Notes: generated by a model from the letters alone, not told the origin. DNA of 64,000 bases from Athripsodes cinereus (GCA_947579605.1 OX388325.1:9729572-9793571), one strand, 5' to 3'. Shown: positions 1 to 11,429, numbered from the stretch's first letter. Numbers and translations: made by a program.

Positions 1-870
1 CAACAACTCTGATTGCAAGGAAACCTGGAAGTTGTCCATGGATTTATCGGAGCAATATACGAACAAAACATCCGCAGATTTCAAAATTTGGACATCCGTA
101 GATACTGACTGATAGACATCATGCGTGTACAAGTTGAATAGAATGGGTGAGAACACTGAGCCTAGCGGCAATCACCTTTGAATGGTCTTTCTAATAGGAG
201 GGTGATTGCGGGTTCGGTTCACGTCCGGATAGGGTAGAAGGAATGTCCAATTGATCAAGCTTTGCACATAGTATAAAATAATAATATTATCGAAAGCACT
301 ATTGATGTCCAAGCATACACCTCCCAAGAGCTTTCTCCTCGATAACGATACGTGAACATCTGTGACCAAAATAGCTACGCTGTCCAGGACTCCCATTCTC
401 TTCCTGAAATTGGATAACCAAGATGACTGCTTCCTGTTACCTTCTATGAATCAATCTAGTCGATTTTTTACCATGTGTTCTGTATTTTTGGCTATTGCTG
501 AGGAGAGTGCAATTGGTCGATATGATTGGCCCTGGTTTGGGTCAGTCTCTGCTTTCAAGATTGGAATAATGATCTGAGTTTTCCTCGAGCAAGGTATATT
601 GCCTACGATGAAAATATTTTTAATAATGTTAAGTAAATATTCTAGAGAAACTCTTTGTATAAGGCTATACGTTATTCCATCGATTCCTGGGATGTATCTG
701 TAACGCAGTTCAGGACCAGCTTTAGTTCCTTGTCATTAAACTCTTTGTCAATTTCTCCAAGAGCAAAGTGGGAATAGGATTGAGATATTTCATTATGTTT
801 TGGCACTGAAGGGGGGCAAGTCTGTCTGCGAACTTAAGAATCCATTTGTCTGAGGGTGGATGAAGTTTAG
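1..870 (-). pseudogene. LINE reverse transcriptase fragment (LINE-I, 3' part cut by window edge)
   Basis: Reading the minus strand from about 870 down to 1 gives a broken non-LTR reverse transcriptase. Recognisable pieces are a stretch before the RT core (PIPTLLLEKL), a block resembling 'I-x-P-I-L-K...YRPIALSSAIAK' near 480-560, 'LLGGVCLDINSAFDN' (the RT motif holding the first catalytic Asp region) near 290-330, and 'SVFSPILFNLYTHDV' near 115-165. Stops and frame changes interrupt it, so it is a dead copy. Sequence after the SPILFN block runs off the window start. The clade is not certain (Jockey/CR1-like by motif style). No host gene is implied. Confidence 0.75.
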
Positions 871-1002
871 GAGAGCTGCAACCCTGAAAGATGGTACCAT
901 CAGTTGGGAGACAAAATATGAAAATAGTTTCCTAAACACTCAAAGTGGATAATGAGAAACCACCATGGAAACTTGCAATCTATACCATTACAAAGCGAAG
1001 TA

Positions 1003-1175
1003 CTACTACTACTACTATACCACCACGGCATATCCCACAAGTGGGGTAGCCAGCAGACCAGCTGCATATAAAACATGCAAGCTGTCCTCTCCGTGCCAAT
1101 ATAAAAACAAGACATTCAGGATGGGTGGCAAACCTCATCGCTGAATTTAAGATGTAAAATGTCTTAATTTTTTCA
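1003..1175 (-). repeat. SINE-1 copy, with (ACT)n tail
   Basis: On the minus strand this matches the 3' two thirds of the SINE-1 family: the 'aattcagcgatgaggtttgccacccatcctgaatgtc' block (read in pieces), then 'ctggctaccccacttgtgggata', ending in a TAGTAG-type tail that appears on the plus strand as ACT repeats at 1003-1018. The head is missing. The reference copy with clear ends is at 50491-50738. Confidence 0.8.
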
Positions 1176-1306
1176 CAAAGCGAAGTACCTATGTTTTATA
1201 GTCTTCCAAAGAAGTGTCTGTTTTTATGAAATTGGATGATTTTTAATATTATTTTTAGAGCTAGCCTATGAAAAAGTTGCATTTAGTAGTATACGTCACA
1301 AACAAA

Positions 1307-1424
1307 ATACCAACACAACTGACATCAACAGTATATGTAAGAATCTAACAGTATATGTCACTGAAACCAGATACCAACACAACTGACATCAACAGTATAT
1401 GTAAGAATCTAATAGTATATGTCA
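1307..1424. repeat. Two-copy tandem repeat, 64-bp period
   Basis: The block starting ATACCAACACAACTGACATC occurs at 1307 and again at 1371 and is almost identical over about 54 bases. Each unit also contains the word AGTATATGTAAGAATCTAA. This is a simple recent tandem duplication with no coding capacity. Confidence 0.85.
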
Positions 1425-1776
1425 TTTTTATATCAGAATCTATGAGTACAAGTCAATTTAATCTTTTATTTAAGTTATTTTTAAACTTTTGTATACACAG
1501 TAACAAAATAATACACATTTTACATTGAAATTGTAAATTTCACGTCTTTATATCAATATTTGACTTCAGAAGCTTATTTTAAAAACTTTAAAATGCTCTC
1601 CTGTAAAATGTTGAAATTTGACTTATACTGTTAATGCCATGCACTAGAGAGTCATGTTGGCTGTTAAACTGTGCAGCGCGTCGCAACTGATTGACACGAA
1701 AAATAAAAACCAAAGAGAATCACCGCTAGGAGTATTTGCACATGTTGTCTGTGGAATCATCCAGTTGGTACACTGA

Positions 1777-1864
1777 TTGGTACCTAATGGTATTGCCAGA
1801 TTGGTACCTAATGGTATTAATATAAATACCTAATGGTATTTACTGATTGGTACCTAATGGTATT
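1777..1864. repeat. Short tandem array of TTGGTACCTAATGGTATT
   Basis: The 18-bp word TTGGTACCTAATGGTATT occurs complete three times (starting about 1777, 1800 and 1846), plus partial copies such as TACCTAATGGTATT near 1827. The words 'actgattggta' and 'ttgccagatt' alternate between copies. The unit is partly self-complementary (GGTACC). Confidence 0.75.
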
Positions 1865-1909
1865 GCCAGATTCCTGGCATTTCACTTCTCCCAATAATAA
1901 TCGAGTATA

Positions 1910-2047
1910 ATGAAAAAAATTGTGGTTTTAGATGATGCAGCCTCCGCTATAAGTCTGGCAAATGAGGATATGGATCCAGAAAGGATGTGGCCAACAAATT
2001 CAGTAGGAGCTGCGGCAAGGAGCTTATTTATTGAAAGACATTTTTAA
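1910..2047 (+). CDS. Short ORF, 45 codons, possible tail of a Harbinger-type nuclease
   Basis: ATG at 1910 opens a 45-residue frame beginning MKKIVVLDDAASAISLANED and ending AARSLFIERHF. The basic ending 'G-x-A-A-R-x-x-x-I-x-x-x-F' resembles the C-terminus of PIF/Harbinger nucleases, and the convergent minus-strand Myb/SANT-like exons at 2635-3550 match the two-gene layout of such elements. No catalytic residues are present here, the upstream DNA is repeats, and the similarity is only by eye, so the identity is a guess. It could equally be a chance ORF or the last exon of a lost gene. Confidence 0.3.
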   Translation: MKKIVVLDDAASAISLANEDMDPERMWPTNSVGAAARSLFIERHF

Positions 2048-2059
2048 TGATTGTTATTA

Positions 2060-2634
2060 ATTTATCTTGTTTTTAAACTATACATAATTATTTATATATT
2101 TTTTTCCAAAAACATAATTTTGCAATGTGTTAACAATTTCACCGACATTGCCCTAGTGGTACATGTATTTGGGCCAATCTTATTGAAAATCACTATGCAA
2201 TATAACTGAGAAAGAATAAAAAAATAATGAAGTACAGCAGTCGAAGATAAAAATTAGATCGGATACACTAAAGAAAGTAATATCGCATTAATTTATTTTA
2301 TTTTAGAATATGTAAAAAAAATAGTAGAAGACACTAAAAATGTGTTTGATTTTAAATTAGCCTAAAATTGACTTCTACAAAGAAATTAGTTATCAACGAG
2401 ATTATAAAACTATTAAATTTATTTAAAAAACATACAAAAATATTTAAAATACTATAAGTGGTGAGTATAAAAATGACACAAGAGAAAAACTTATTCTGTC
2501 AATTGTTTATTTTTTAACATTGACATTTTCTGCTGATGCAACTCTTCCCTGTGTCGAATCAGCTGAATATTTATTTTATTTATTTTATTTTATTTGAATA
2601 AAATATACCACTGCCAGCTTGACAGTTGTGAAAC
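2060..2634. other. AT-rich spacer, nothing recognised
   Basis: The interval is strongly AT-rich with A and T runs, including 'tttattttatttattttatttt' near 2570. No ORF of note, repeat family member or RNA gene was recognised. Confidence 0.6.
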
Positions 2635-3550
2635 CTAATTGCTAGACAGTGGACAACATATAACAATCATAAACAAATATGAATCTAAGAATCTAAAATA
2701 ACAACCATACGAATATAACCTATTAATAAAAAAAAATAACTTACAATATTCTGTAAAAACAATATGTTCAATATGTTCAATATGTTCCAATCGAGCGTAC
2801 TCCCTACGCTCTTCAATCTCTAGAATGGCTTGCGCATGCTGCTCTCGTTTCTGCTCCATTTGCTCACGAATGGAGCTTAGCGTTTCTGAAATTACTGCCG
2901 CTCTAGACATCTCTTTGGATTGATCCCACTTCTTCTTTTTGCTTAAGAATGGAGTTGAAACCTGAAACATAAAGGCTTAAGTTACTTTACATATATAATT
3001 CAACAATCAATGCACTTACGCTTGGTCTCTTCAAGACACATCTCAAAGCAGTGAACAGTGGATTATTGAAATCCTGGGGGTGATCACTTCTCTCAATAGA
3101 GTCTGCAACAGGTTGGACAAGTATATTTATATTTGTAAACACACTAAACTAATATGAATAGGATCAACTCATGTGTACCCATGTGGCTAATTTAGTTGTC
3201 AAAGAGTTCAATATTTGATTTTGATGCGTGTGATAGTACAACAGTCATGATATAGTATCATAATATGACAGGAATATGTGTTCTTCAGAAAAATGTAAAT
3301 GCAAAATGTGATATAGGTACATACTAAACTGTTTGTAGGTTTCAAAAGATGACCAGTGAAATTCCACATATTTGTATGTGTCATTCAAATACTTCAATAA
3401 TGATTGGAATTAAAGTAGCAGTTAACTGTGTTTACCACATGGGTGCATAGGAGATTTTAAGACCATGGTATGATAAAGGTTAATATGATAACAAACACTT
3501 ACTCTTTCCCCATCATCCCAGTTAGACGATCTCTTTCTCGAATTATCCAT
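2635..3550 (-). pseudogene. Intron-containing gene fragment, Myb/SANT-like start and coiled-coil end
   Basis: Three minus-strand exons with consensus splice sites can be read. Exon 1 (3550-3503) encodes MDNSRKRSSNWDDGER and ends at a GTAAGT donor. Exon 2 (3102-3020) follows a TTGCAG acceptor, encodes SIERSDHPQDFNNPLFTALR and eight further residues, and ends at GTAAGT. Exon 3 (from 2961) follows a TTTCAG acceptor and encodes VSTPFLSKKKKWDQ, then a charged helical stretch (SSIREQMEQKREQHAQAILE) with an EHI triplet repeat, and runs to a stop at 2635. Exons 2 and 3 join in phase. Exon 1 ends in phase 0 but exon 2 needs one prior base, so an exon is missing, probably the rest of the Myb/SANT domain begun by 'SSNWDDGE'. 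This layout fits the accessory DNA-binding protein of a Harbinger-type transposon or a gene derived from one. It is probably broken. Confidence 0.5.
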
Positions 3551-3639
3551 ATTAAGTATAAATATTAATTTTATCACCGATCTTATCAACACAAAAAAAC
3601 CCAACCACAAACTAACGCGCCAAAATGTCATCTAAACGT

Positions 3640-3920
3640 CACGTGTCCATAGAAAACACGGCGTTGTACCAACATAGCGCCGCTAAAAATAGTGTTGCTA
3701 TATATTATGCCACAACCACAGAATTCCATACAAAACCTAGAACCCTGACTCGTTTACAAAAGTGAGGCAAAAAATCTATGAATTTTTGACAGATTGGTTG
3801 GCGAAAGCGTATGGTGTTTCCTACATTTTATGGACTATATCTCGCATTTTTATAAAAATATATCATTTTTACATTTATATAAACGTAATTGGACATTTTT
3901 TGAAGTTCTTGTCGAATAGA
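3640..3920. other. Spacer, nothing recognised
   Basis: Contains a short GC-richer patch (ACGTGTCC...CGGCGTTG...AGCGCCGC near 3640-3690) upstream of the Myb-like exon 1, then AT-rich DNA. It could hold the promoter of that fragment, but no defined element is visible. Confidence 0.4.
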
Positions 3921-3922
3921 TA

Positions 3923-4171
3923 TTGACTCAGGCCTCGGCGATAGTGTGTTGTTGACTCAGGCCTCAGAGGCCTGAGTCAACAACACACTATCCTGTCACG
4001 TTCCCGCTCCGCTAGCGTTCAGGTGCAGACGATGGTGCGCCAAAGTGTTAATTTTCGTAACTATTGTGTATCTTAGCAACGAAATTGACACTTGCTTGCA
4101 ACATCGTCTGCACCCGAACGCTAGCGGAGCGGGAACGTGACGCGATAGTGTGTTGTTGACTCAGGCCTCTG
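3923..4171. mobile_element. Foldback MITE, GGCCTGAGTCAA type, plus a truncated second end
   Basis: A 207-bp palindrome runs from CAGAGGCCTGAG at 3965 to CTCAGGCCTCTG at 4171. Its arms are about 75 bp long and include AACAACACACTATC, GTCACGTTCCCGCTCCGC, TAGCGTTC and GTGCAGACGATG, around an AT-rich centre with two copies of ATTTTCGTAACTA-like sequence. Immediately upstream (3923-3965) lies an isolated right-hand arm in reverse orientation, so two ends abut head to head. A diverged relative with the same terminal words is at 61512-61701. It has no coding capacity. Confidence 0.8.
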
Positions 4172-4394
4172 GTCTGTTCCGTGTTGGCCGCATTTGTTGT
4201 ATTGTTTCATGTGTTCGTTTGCTTGATGATGTTATTATTATTGGGAGAAGTATGCATTTGTGGAGATTTAATTTATATGTTTGTTTTAAGTATTGTACAA
4301 CTGCTATGAGTATAGGGCCCTACAATAATTTTATATTCTATTTAGGGAATATTTATATCATACTACAAGGTGAACCACACCACATAAAGTATTC

Positions 4395-6755
4395 TCTCAG
4401 AATTTTCAGGGCTTGAAGTCTAAGATCGAGGAGTTTAGAGCAAACTTATTTGCAAATAATTATGATATGATTGTTCTGACGGAAACTTGGCTAAATTGTG
4501 GGATATTTGATAGCGAACTTTTTCAAAACGAATATACAGTTTACCGGAAGGATAGGGATTTCATGTTGAGTGGTAAAAGGGATGAAGGTGGGGTCTTAAT
4601 TGCTGTGAATCGGACACTAGGATGTTCACCCACTCTTGTTTGGGATGATATTGGTGAAAGTTTTTTTACCAGTATTCGTTTTTCATCGGTAACACATAGT
4701 TCCATGGAAAAATGCTCATCGCTACTAGGTGTAGTATATATACCGCCTTCCACATCCTTAGATACTTAAAACATCTTTTTTAAAAGTATATCTGAACGTT
4801 TAATCAGCTATTACGACAAAACGGATATTTGTCTTATTGGAGATTTCAATATCCCAACAATCCAATGGAAAAAAGTACCCGATGTTGAGTCAATCTTTGT
4901 TCCGTATTCTTATTCGGGTCCTGTTGCGCAGTATTTGATAGGTATAATCTATATCTTTTCTCAATATGTTTCAGTCTAACGGAGTTTATAACACCAATCA
5001 AGTTAACATGGATTTGGTTCTTTCAACTATTCCGTGTTCTGTTACCAGATGTGACTCTCCACTGGTTGGTAAGGATTCACACTATCCTTCACTGTTGATA
5101 GATTATGAATTTGAAATTGCTGAGGATTTGTCTCAAAATATGATCCAGAAATTGATAAACTTTAAGTCAAACTTTTCGGAAATAAATTTTGAACTACAAA
5201 GTGTTGATTGGGTCAGCTTTTTGGGAAACGGACCGGTGAATGAGATGGTTGAATATTTTTATGGTTATGTTTTGCCAATAATTAAGAAGCATACACCTAT
5301 GAAGAGGGTGGCACCTAATAATTTTCCCAAATGGTTCTCTAATAGAACTGTGTTGTTTAAGAGAAAGTCCAAGGCTTGGCGTAATTGAAAGATGAACCGT
5401 AATGATTCTGACTACAATTTATTTTTTCAACTAAGAGCTCAGTTGAAGTTGTCGCAGAATCACGATTATAGGTATTTTATTAATAACACTGAGAAGTCAC
5501 TTAAGGGCAATGTCAAGTCTTTCTTTTCGTTCGTGAATTCCCTTAAAGAATCTAGAAGCTATCCAAGGGTAACGGGTGACGGTGACCAGACTTCGAGCGA
5601 TCCAGAGGGAATTGCGAAAGAAATGACTTTTTTCCTGAAGCCGTATCTTCTTGTAGAGCAGCATGGATTCATGAGTGGAAGATCGACAGTAACAAATCTG
5701 TTTTTTTTTTCTCAGCTATGGACAATCGTATACAGTTGGATGCCATTTATATCGACTTTCAAAAGGCATTTGATAAAGTAGAACATCGACTTTTGATTAA
5801 GAAGTTAGAATTTCACGGAATTCATGGGAATCTTCTAAGGTGGATTGACTCATATATTTCTGATAGATTGATGACAGTTAAACTTAACGGTTACTCATCT
5901 GACAGTGTCAGTGTTACATCTGGTGTCCCTCAGGGGTTTGTTTGGGGTCCTTTACTTTTCACGATATTCATAAACGACATAAAAAAGTGCTTTAAACACT
6001 CAGAACTTCTATTATTTGCGGACGATTTAAAAATATACTGTCAAATTCAATTATTGTTTGACTGTGAAATGGTTAACGAGGACTTGGGAAGACTACACGA
6101 GTACTGTAACAGAAATAACTTGCACTTGAATCTAGAGAAGTGTAATCTGATCTCTTTTACCAAAAATAGAAACAAAATTCGATATATTTACAATATCCAT
6201 AATCATGATTTAAAAGAAGTACATAAGATTAGAGATTTAGGTGCGGTGTTTGACTCTAAACTTCACTTTGATGATCACGTGAACAAAATTATCGAAGAGA
6301 GCAATAAAATACTGAGATTTATTCTGAGATCTACAAAGTCATTTAGGTTATATGAATCGTATTTGTACTTGTACTTATCGTTGATTCGCTCCAAGCTGGA
6401 GTACTGTTCCTCTGTATGGAATCCACATTTTAAAAAAATATGTCGATCAAGTTGAGAGAACTCAGTCTAAATTCATTCGTTTGGTTAGGAAGAGATTGCA
6501 TTATCCTGTATTTATTAAAGATTTTCCTAAATTGGAATAAAGAAGAGTTTTGCTGGATGCATGCAACCTGAGAAAAATATGCTTGTCCGAATACGATGTG
6601 CCTAATATTTTAGATATTTTAGATAGCAAGATCTTGTTTTCCGTTCTACATTTAAAAAAAAAAACAAAAACGAAAACTCAAGAAACCCTGTTTATAGAAT
6701 TTTAAAGTGCCAATTACGTCAGGTTTGTGAGAAAGGAGAGTTGAGAGTAGAATAA
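4395..6755 (+). pseudogene. LINE ORF2: apurinic endonuclease plus reverse transcriptase, broken
   Basis: The endonuclease part shows 'GLKSKIEEF', 'YDMIVLTETWLN' (the catalytic Glu block), 'LLGVVYIPPS', 'ICLIGDFNIP' (the Asp-x-Asn block, near 4828-4852) and 'VTRCDSPLVGKDSHYPSLLI' (the Ser-Asp-His end, near 5041-5100). The RT part shows 'HGFMSGRSTVTNL', 'AIYIDFQKAFDKVEH' (first catalytic Asp, near 5750), 'VTSGVPQGF' and 'LLLFADDLKIYC' (the F-A-D-D box, near 6010-6040), then 'KLEYCSSVWNPHFKK', a C-terminal signature of CR1/Jockey-group elements. Stops or frame changes occur near 4769, 4930-4970, 5386, 5720 and 6450. Between 'EMTFFLKP' and 'YLLVEQHGF' near 5640 the fingers region of the RT is missing. 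It is non-functional. Confidence 0.85.
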
Positions 6756-7986
6756 GATGAAATAAATATAAAAAAAATGTATATGTTTGATAAAATGTGA
6801 AGTGTTTGGGATAGTATTTATTTTTAGTCTGTTTTTTAAATTTTTGATTTTTCTTTTTTTAGAGTTTTTTTTTGTATTGCTATTGCATACATCAGTGAAG
6901 TGTGAATGTGTTTGTGCGAATGAATGTATTATGTGTGTGAAATTGGGTGAGTGGATGTATTGTGAATTAATGTATTGTGTGTAAGATTTTCTATTTGTTT
7001 TGTGTGTTATTGCTGAAGTGTGCACTGTTTCGATGTAAGACTATTGGAATGTTTTTGTCGCTTACATGTTTATATTTATATGTGTTTCATCTGTTGTGTA
7101 CCATGTAAATGAAGAAAAAACTCAGTAATTCGGTGAAAGTACCGGATACTTATTTATTTATTTATTTATCTATTTATTTATTTGTTTTATTTATTTGATT
7201 CTATTCATATTGTAATATTTGTTTTTAAATATATTTTAATCATAGTTTATCAATTTTTATTAAAAATTCATTGGTTTTTAATTTTATTTTATTCACTTGA
7301 TCTTATCTTGTTCTTGTTTTGTTCTAATTGACTTTGTTTCTCTTGTTTGTTTGTTGTAAATACATTTGATCATGACGTTTTATTTTGATTTTGATTTTTG
7401 ATTTTTAATTTTTGATCCTACCGTATTATTCTTGTTTTGTCTATCTTTATAATTTGCTCATCTTATTTTGTTTCTTTTGATTACAGTTTATCATGATTTA
7501 TTACTTTTACTTAATTTTAATCTTACTTTGTTTGTTTGTAATATTTTATTAATTTATTTGAATCTTTCACCATAAAAATTGTTTAAATACATATTATCAT
7601 TTTTGTCTGATTTTTAATCTTATTCATTTGTTGCTATTCTATACATTCATTGGAATCCATTCATTTTATTTGATTTGTTTTACTTCATACATTTTTGTAT
7701 TTATTGCTTTATTTTGTTGCTTACGTTGATTTTTTAGTCTTGTTTTTGTTCACTTAGTCTTAATTAACTCGTTCACCTGAATTTCATCTTATTTATTAAT
7801 TTAAATGCATGTTGTGGTGTCTTTGTATTTTTGTATTTTGTTCTTAACTTTGATGATTTTTTGAAACCCTTCTGGTAAATTTAGGATCTTCACTGGTCCA
7901 CCTTTTGATTTTGTAAATTGTTATCATGTACTATAATCGACTGTCTGATCCTGTATACATTGTAAAAAAAAAAATAAAAAAAAAAT
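4395..7986 (+). mobile_element. CR1/Jockey-type LINE, 5'-truncated and internally deleted
   Basis: A plus-strand non-LTR retrotransposon with an endonuclease domain (about 4395-5200), a reverse transcriptase (about 5640-6460), a C-terminal region to about 6755, a long T-rich 3' untranslated stretch and an A-rich tail of runs of A split by single T at 7963-7986. There is no ORF1, so the copy is 5'-truncated. The coding region carries several frameshifts and a deletion, described with the coding entry. It is the largest LINE remnant in the window. Confidence 0.8.
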
Positions 7987-7990
7987 ACTT
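6756..7990 (+). other. LINE 3' untranslated region, very T-rich
   Basis: About 1.2 kb of low-complexity T-rich sequence follows the broken LINE ORF: TTTATTTATTTATTTA near 7148-7175 and many 'ttgttttg' and 'ttttgatttt' words. It ends in a run of A with interspersed T at 7963-7986, the presumed LINE tail. ORFs inside it are low-complexity and are not credible genes. Confidence 0.6.
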
Positions 7991-8084
7991 ACCCGGTACA
8001 TTGTGGAAAAAGGTACTGCAAAAAAATATTCCTTAAGAAAACCGAGGAGTTTTGAAATATTTCAAATTCCTATACCATTTTGAA

Positions 8085-8165
8085 GTCAATATTCGCTATT
8101 CGCATTCGCATTCGCGAATGTCGGCAACAAATATTCGCATTCGCATTCGCATTCGCGAATATCCA
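8085..8165. repeat. ATTCGC/GCGAAT hexamer cluster
   Basis: Two runs of the hexamer ATTCGC followed by GCGAAT (near 8090-8118 and 8131-8162) form hairpins. The pattern parallels the ATCCGC/GCGGAT runs in the hAT MITE at 24970-25461, differing by a C-to-T change in the unit. It is probably a diverged fragment of the same kind of element. No target duplication or terminal repeats were found here. Confidence 0.6.
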
Positions 8166-8252
8166 AAATCTTACATTCGTTACATCACTAGTACCTATGC
8201 ATGTTTTAGTATTTTTTCATGTGTGTGATATGATTGTGAGCAGTATTATTTC

Positions 8253-8335
8253 AATAATGAATAATAATAATAAACACTTTATTGTCAAATATACATTTTA
8301 CAAAAGGCGTACATATTATTATTATTATTATTATA
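8253..8335 (-). repeat. LINE-H 3' tail with ATT repeats
   Basis: On the minus strand this reads ATGTACGCCTTTTGTAAAAT, then ATTTGACAATAAAGTG and TTTATTATTATTATT. The same tail occurs on the plus strand at about 60653-60927, where it has been split by LINE-G. The flanking ATT microsatellite is at 8316-8334. Confidence 0.65.
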
Positions 8336-8399
8336 TGAAACCCGTGGTACAATCATGGTTTAATAAAACTGCAGTTCATTTTTTTTCTAAATAACAATA

Positions 8400-8852
8400 C
8401 GTTATACCAGGCATAACAAATTGTACCTGGCGTAACTATACCATAGTTTATACTTGGACTAGCGTGTTTTTCTAAATAACAGTGTTAGAGTTTTGCAATG
8501 TTGGCAACATTGATACTTTATCAATGAATTCAGAAATGTATAATATTTATCTATTTTACATTCACCTGTTTATGTATATTGTATTAGTGTATAGTATAGT
8601 ATATTATAGAAAAGGCTGTCTACATTTTTATACAATTTGGCCTATGTACCACTTACTCCTAGTGATGCCAAGTGTTTGAGATATATATGATAATGTTTAG
8701 TTTACTTATACTATATCATGATATTTCAAATTCTAAGGAATATATTATTATCTATTTGATCGACAAACATACGTTCGGTTTAAAATCGAAACTGGACAAA
8801 TCCATTTGTATTGAAATGTACGTAGCAATACCTAACTATTTATTTATTTATC
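8400..8852. other. Spacer, mostly unrecognised
   Basis: Near 8400-8450 the words 'ttataccaggcataac' and 'gtacctggcgtaac' form a small imperfect direct repeat. The rest is AT-rich with no recognised feature. Confidence 0.5.
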
Positions 8853-8927
8853 GTAACCTGGTTTTGACTTACGAAGTAATTGTCAAATTCAAATTGACAA
8901 TTACTTTGTAAGTCAAAATGAGGTTAC
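8853..8927. mobile_element. Small perfect-stem palindrome (GTAACCTGGTTTTGACTTAC type)
   Basis: Arms of about 33 bp begin GTAACCTGGTTTTGACTTAC at 8853 and end GTAAGTCAAAATGAGGTTAC at 8927, around a centre of 'attcaaa'. Related single arms occur near 30330-30361 (continuing at 31238 after a LINE-C insertion) and near 63635-63665. This suggests a small foldback MITE family. Confidence 0.6.
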
Positions 8928-9038
8928 TATTTTCTAATAATCTGCTTTAAAGAAAAGTACATATTTAAAAATACATGCTTACAATTATTGTTGAAATAAC
9001 TTTATTTCTCGGATATTTCAGGAGTCCAAGGACTCCTA

Positions 9039-9375
9039 TTTATCCAATACATAAAATTCACGTATCACGGTGTTTGGTATCATACCGATTTTGATGAAAT
9101 TTTGTATGCTTATCGGGTAGGTCTTAGAATCGGCGAACATCTGTTTTTTATACAACATCTATTATTTAGTTCAGGGTGGTCCTATACCCGAATTTTTCGT
9201 TTTATTTTTTAGTAATTTTATTTTTATTTTTATATTTACATGGTAAGGCATTAAAAAATACATACAGCCTTAAATTTTCACCTATCTACCATCAACCCCT
9301 TTTTTTTAGTAGCGATATTAGTAACTACAAATTAATAATCCTGTATGGCAAAACAACGTTTGCCGGGTCAGCTAA
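9039..9375 (+). mobile_element. Short non-autonomous Helitron-type element
   Basis: It begins after an A at 9038 with TTTATCCAATACATAAAATT and ends CTAA at 9372-9375 followed by T. The 3' end carries the hairpin GGCAAA-acaacg-TTTGCC (9347-9364), then GGGTCAG before the CTAA terminus. A second copy at 39442-39852 has the canonical start TC and end CTAG, also between A and T. Start TC, end CTRR, a subterminal hairpin and insertion between A and T are Helitron hallmarks. It has no coding capacity, and the terminal TC is mutated to TT in this copy. Confidence 0.7.
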
Positions 9376-9976
9376 TTATTAATAAATACAGTAAAACTTA
9401 AAACAGTTTGTTTTAGATAAATTATATTGAAGGCTTCATTGCCGCAACGAAAATGTTATCATTATAATATCAAAAATGGGGTTTCCATATTTAAATTTTC
9501 TACTCATTTTCTCAGTGAAGTTGGATATTTTATTTTCTTTTCAATACTTTTCTTACATACATATACATACCTACATAGAGTGGTGACATTTTATTTTGTG
9601 TCTTTTGAAAAGGTGTTACAGAAATGAGAACGAATTTAAGTAGGCACTATGTAGGATGATATTATTATGTATGTATATTATTATATTCTGTTTGCCAAAA
9701 CGCTTTCGTCAAAATATTCAAAATGAACATCATGGGTGGATGTACTTTAAAAAGTAATAATAATATAGTGCCGAATACAGTGCCGTACTTGAAATTTAAA
9801 ATGATTGTGTGAAAATGACACAGTTGTCGTCTAAAAGTATTATTTGGTATGCTCTGGGTTTTAGATATTTTTTAATTGTAAACTAAATATTGCATGTTTA
9901 TTATATTCAGGTAATTTATTTATTAGTTTACTTTTTATGGAACAAACGGATAACACAAATACCAATAATAAAAGGT
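9376..9976. other. AT-rich spacer before the Gypsy element
   Basis: No gene or repeat family recognised. It ends with AGGT (9973-9976), the left target duplication of the Gypsy insertion. Confidence 0.6.
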
Positions 9977-11375
9977 TGATATGCATTGCTAATTAATTAT
10001 GACGGAAAACATTATGATGAATATAATATTGTTTTGTTGATACGGGAATATTTATTTCAAATAATAGAGTTCGCAAGAAAGTCTAGAAAAATCCAAATAT
10101 TGATGCATCTATTTTTATGTACCTATATATCTACCTGCACTTAGATACTATTGTATATATTAGTGAAAGTTAAATAAACAATGGCAGGATTATAACTATC
10201 CCATATAACAATGAGAGTTCTGGTGACTACTCACTTAGCCGCTGGGTAATTTTATTTTGTTGTAACTTTTTCTACAAAAATATTAATGGCTTTATGATAT
10301 TCCCTTTTGTTTAACAAAGTGTTTTGTTTTTACACCTGTTTAATAATAATGACTAATGTCCGCGCTAGGTATAGTAACATTTTAATTGTAATTTATTTTG
10401 TATGATTTTTGATATGATGTACATATGTGATAATACATTATGAGAGATCCTAAAATATACCTAACCTGTGTAAATATTGCATATAGTAAATAATTGAGTA
10501 AAAGAAATGTTTAAATAGGTAAAAATGTAAATAATATAGTAGGTAGTTAATATTTACTAGTACGGAAAGAATTAATTTTATTATAATTATATAGATGTGT
10601 TCATCCAATGATTAATTGTATCACTGATTCATTGTATCTAATAAATATTTATCAAGTCACACGACTTATGGGATATTGTCACTATATTGGAAAATATAAT
10701 TTGGACTTAATATCTGGCATTGAGATAGGTATAAAGAAAGTTTTGCATATTTAAAAAAAAAAACAATTGTAATTATAAATTTGATTAAGGACGTTTGTAA
10801 ATAATTGGATATTATAAGAAAAAATAATGTTGGATATGTAAATAATTGCTTGTTGATAGACAGAGGTGTACACTAATAATATTTAATGATTTCAATAATA
10901 TATTATGACGATATGTTACAATTGAGATTTGTTTTATATTTAAAGTAGATCGAGTATGTAAATTATAAATTGATGTTGCTAAGTAAATTGTATCGGTAGG
11001 TATAGGATCAAACTTTATGATAATCTTAGAGTCATAACTATTGTTTTAAAATTCTACGATACCTATGTATATCAAAAGAACATGAAAATGTATTTAATTA
11101 AATAAATTGTTGTTTAGAGATGTAGATATCTAGGTGAAAATTGATTGTAAATAATTTTGCATATGTTAAGATAAGTTAAGTATTTGTTCCATAATTCAAA
11201 TGTATGTAAATAATCTTGTTTGATAATTATCTTCCGAAAAACGGCTGTAACTTCAAGAAAGAAAAAACATCGCATTTTAATCATTTTAATATTCTTCATA
11301 TTGTGATAAAGCAATCAAATTTAAAATACATACTATTTCATACTGCTATTGAAGAAAAGTACAAGGACATAGAAG

Positions 11376-11429
11376 GAGACAGAACAATTTTATTTCTGTC
11401 TCTGTCTGCCGCCCCGGAGAACTATATAA
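11376..11429 (+). promoter_or_regulatory. LTR core promoter: TATA box and upstream palindrome
   Basis: TATATAA lies at 11423-11429 in a GC-richer patch (GCCGCCCCGG just upstream). An initiator-like TTCAG is at 11454-11458, about 34 nt downstream. A 9-bp perfect inverted repeat, GAGACAGAA (11376-11384) and TTCTGTCTC (11394-11402), precedes the TATA box and could bind a transcription factor. The same set occurs in the 3' LTR at +7511. Use of this start is inferred from spacing only. Confidence 0.6.

Noticed and set aside
6714..7025. Overlapping ORFs in the T-rich LINE 3' region
   Set aside because: Low-complexity composition (runs of F, L, I or of N, K) with no domain; best explained as chance frames in T-rich DNA.
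8080..8394. 104-codon ORF with repeated Ile-Arg and Ala-Phe
   Set aside because: It is produced by the ATTCGC hexamer cluster and an ATT microsatellite.
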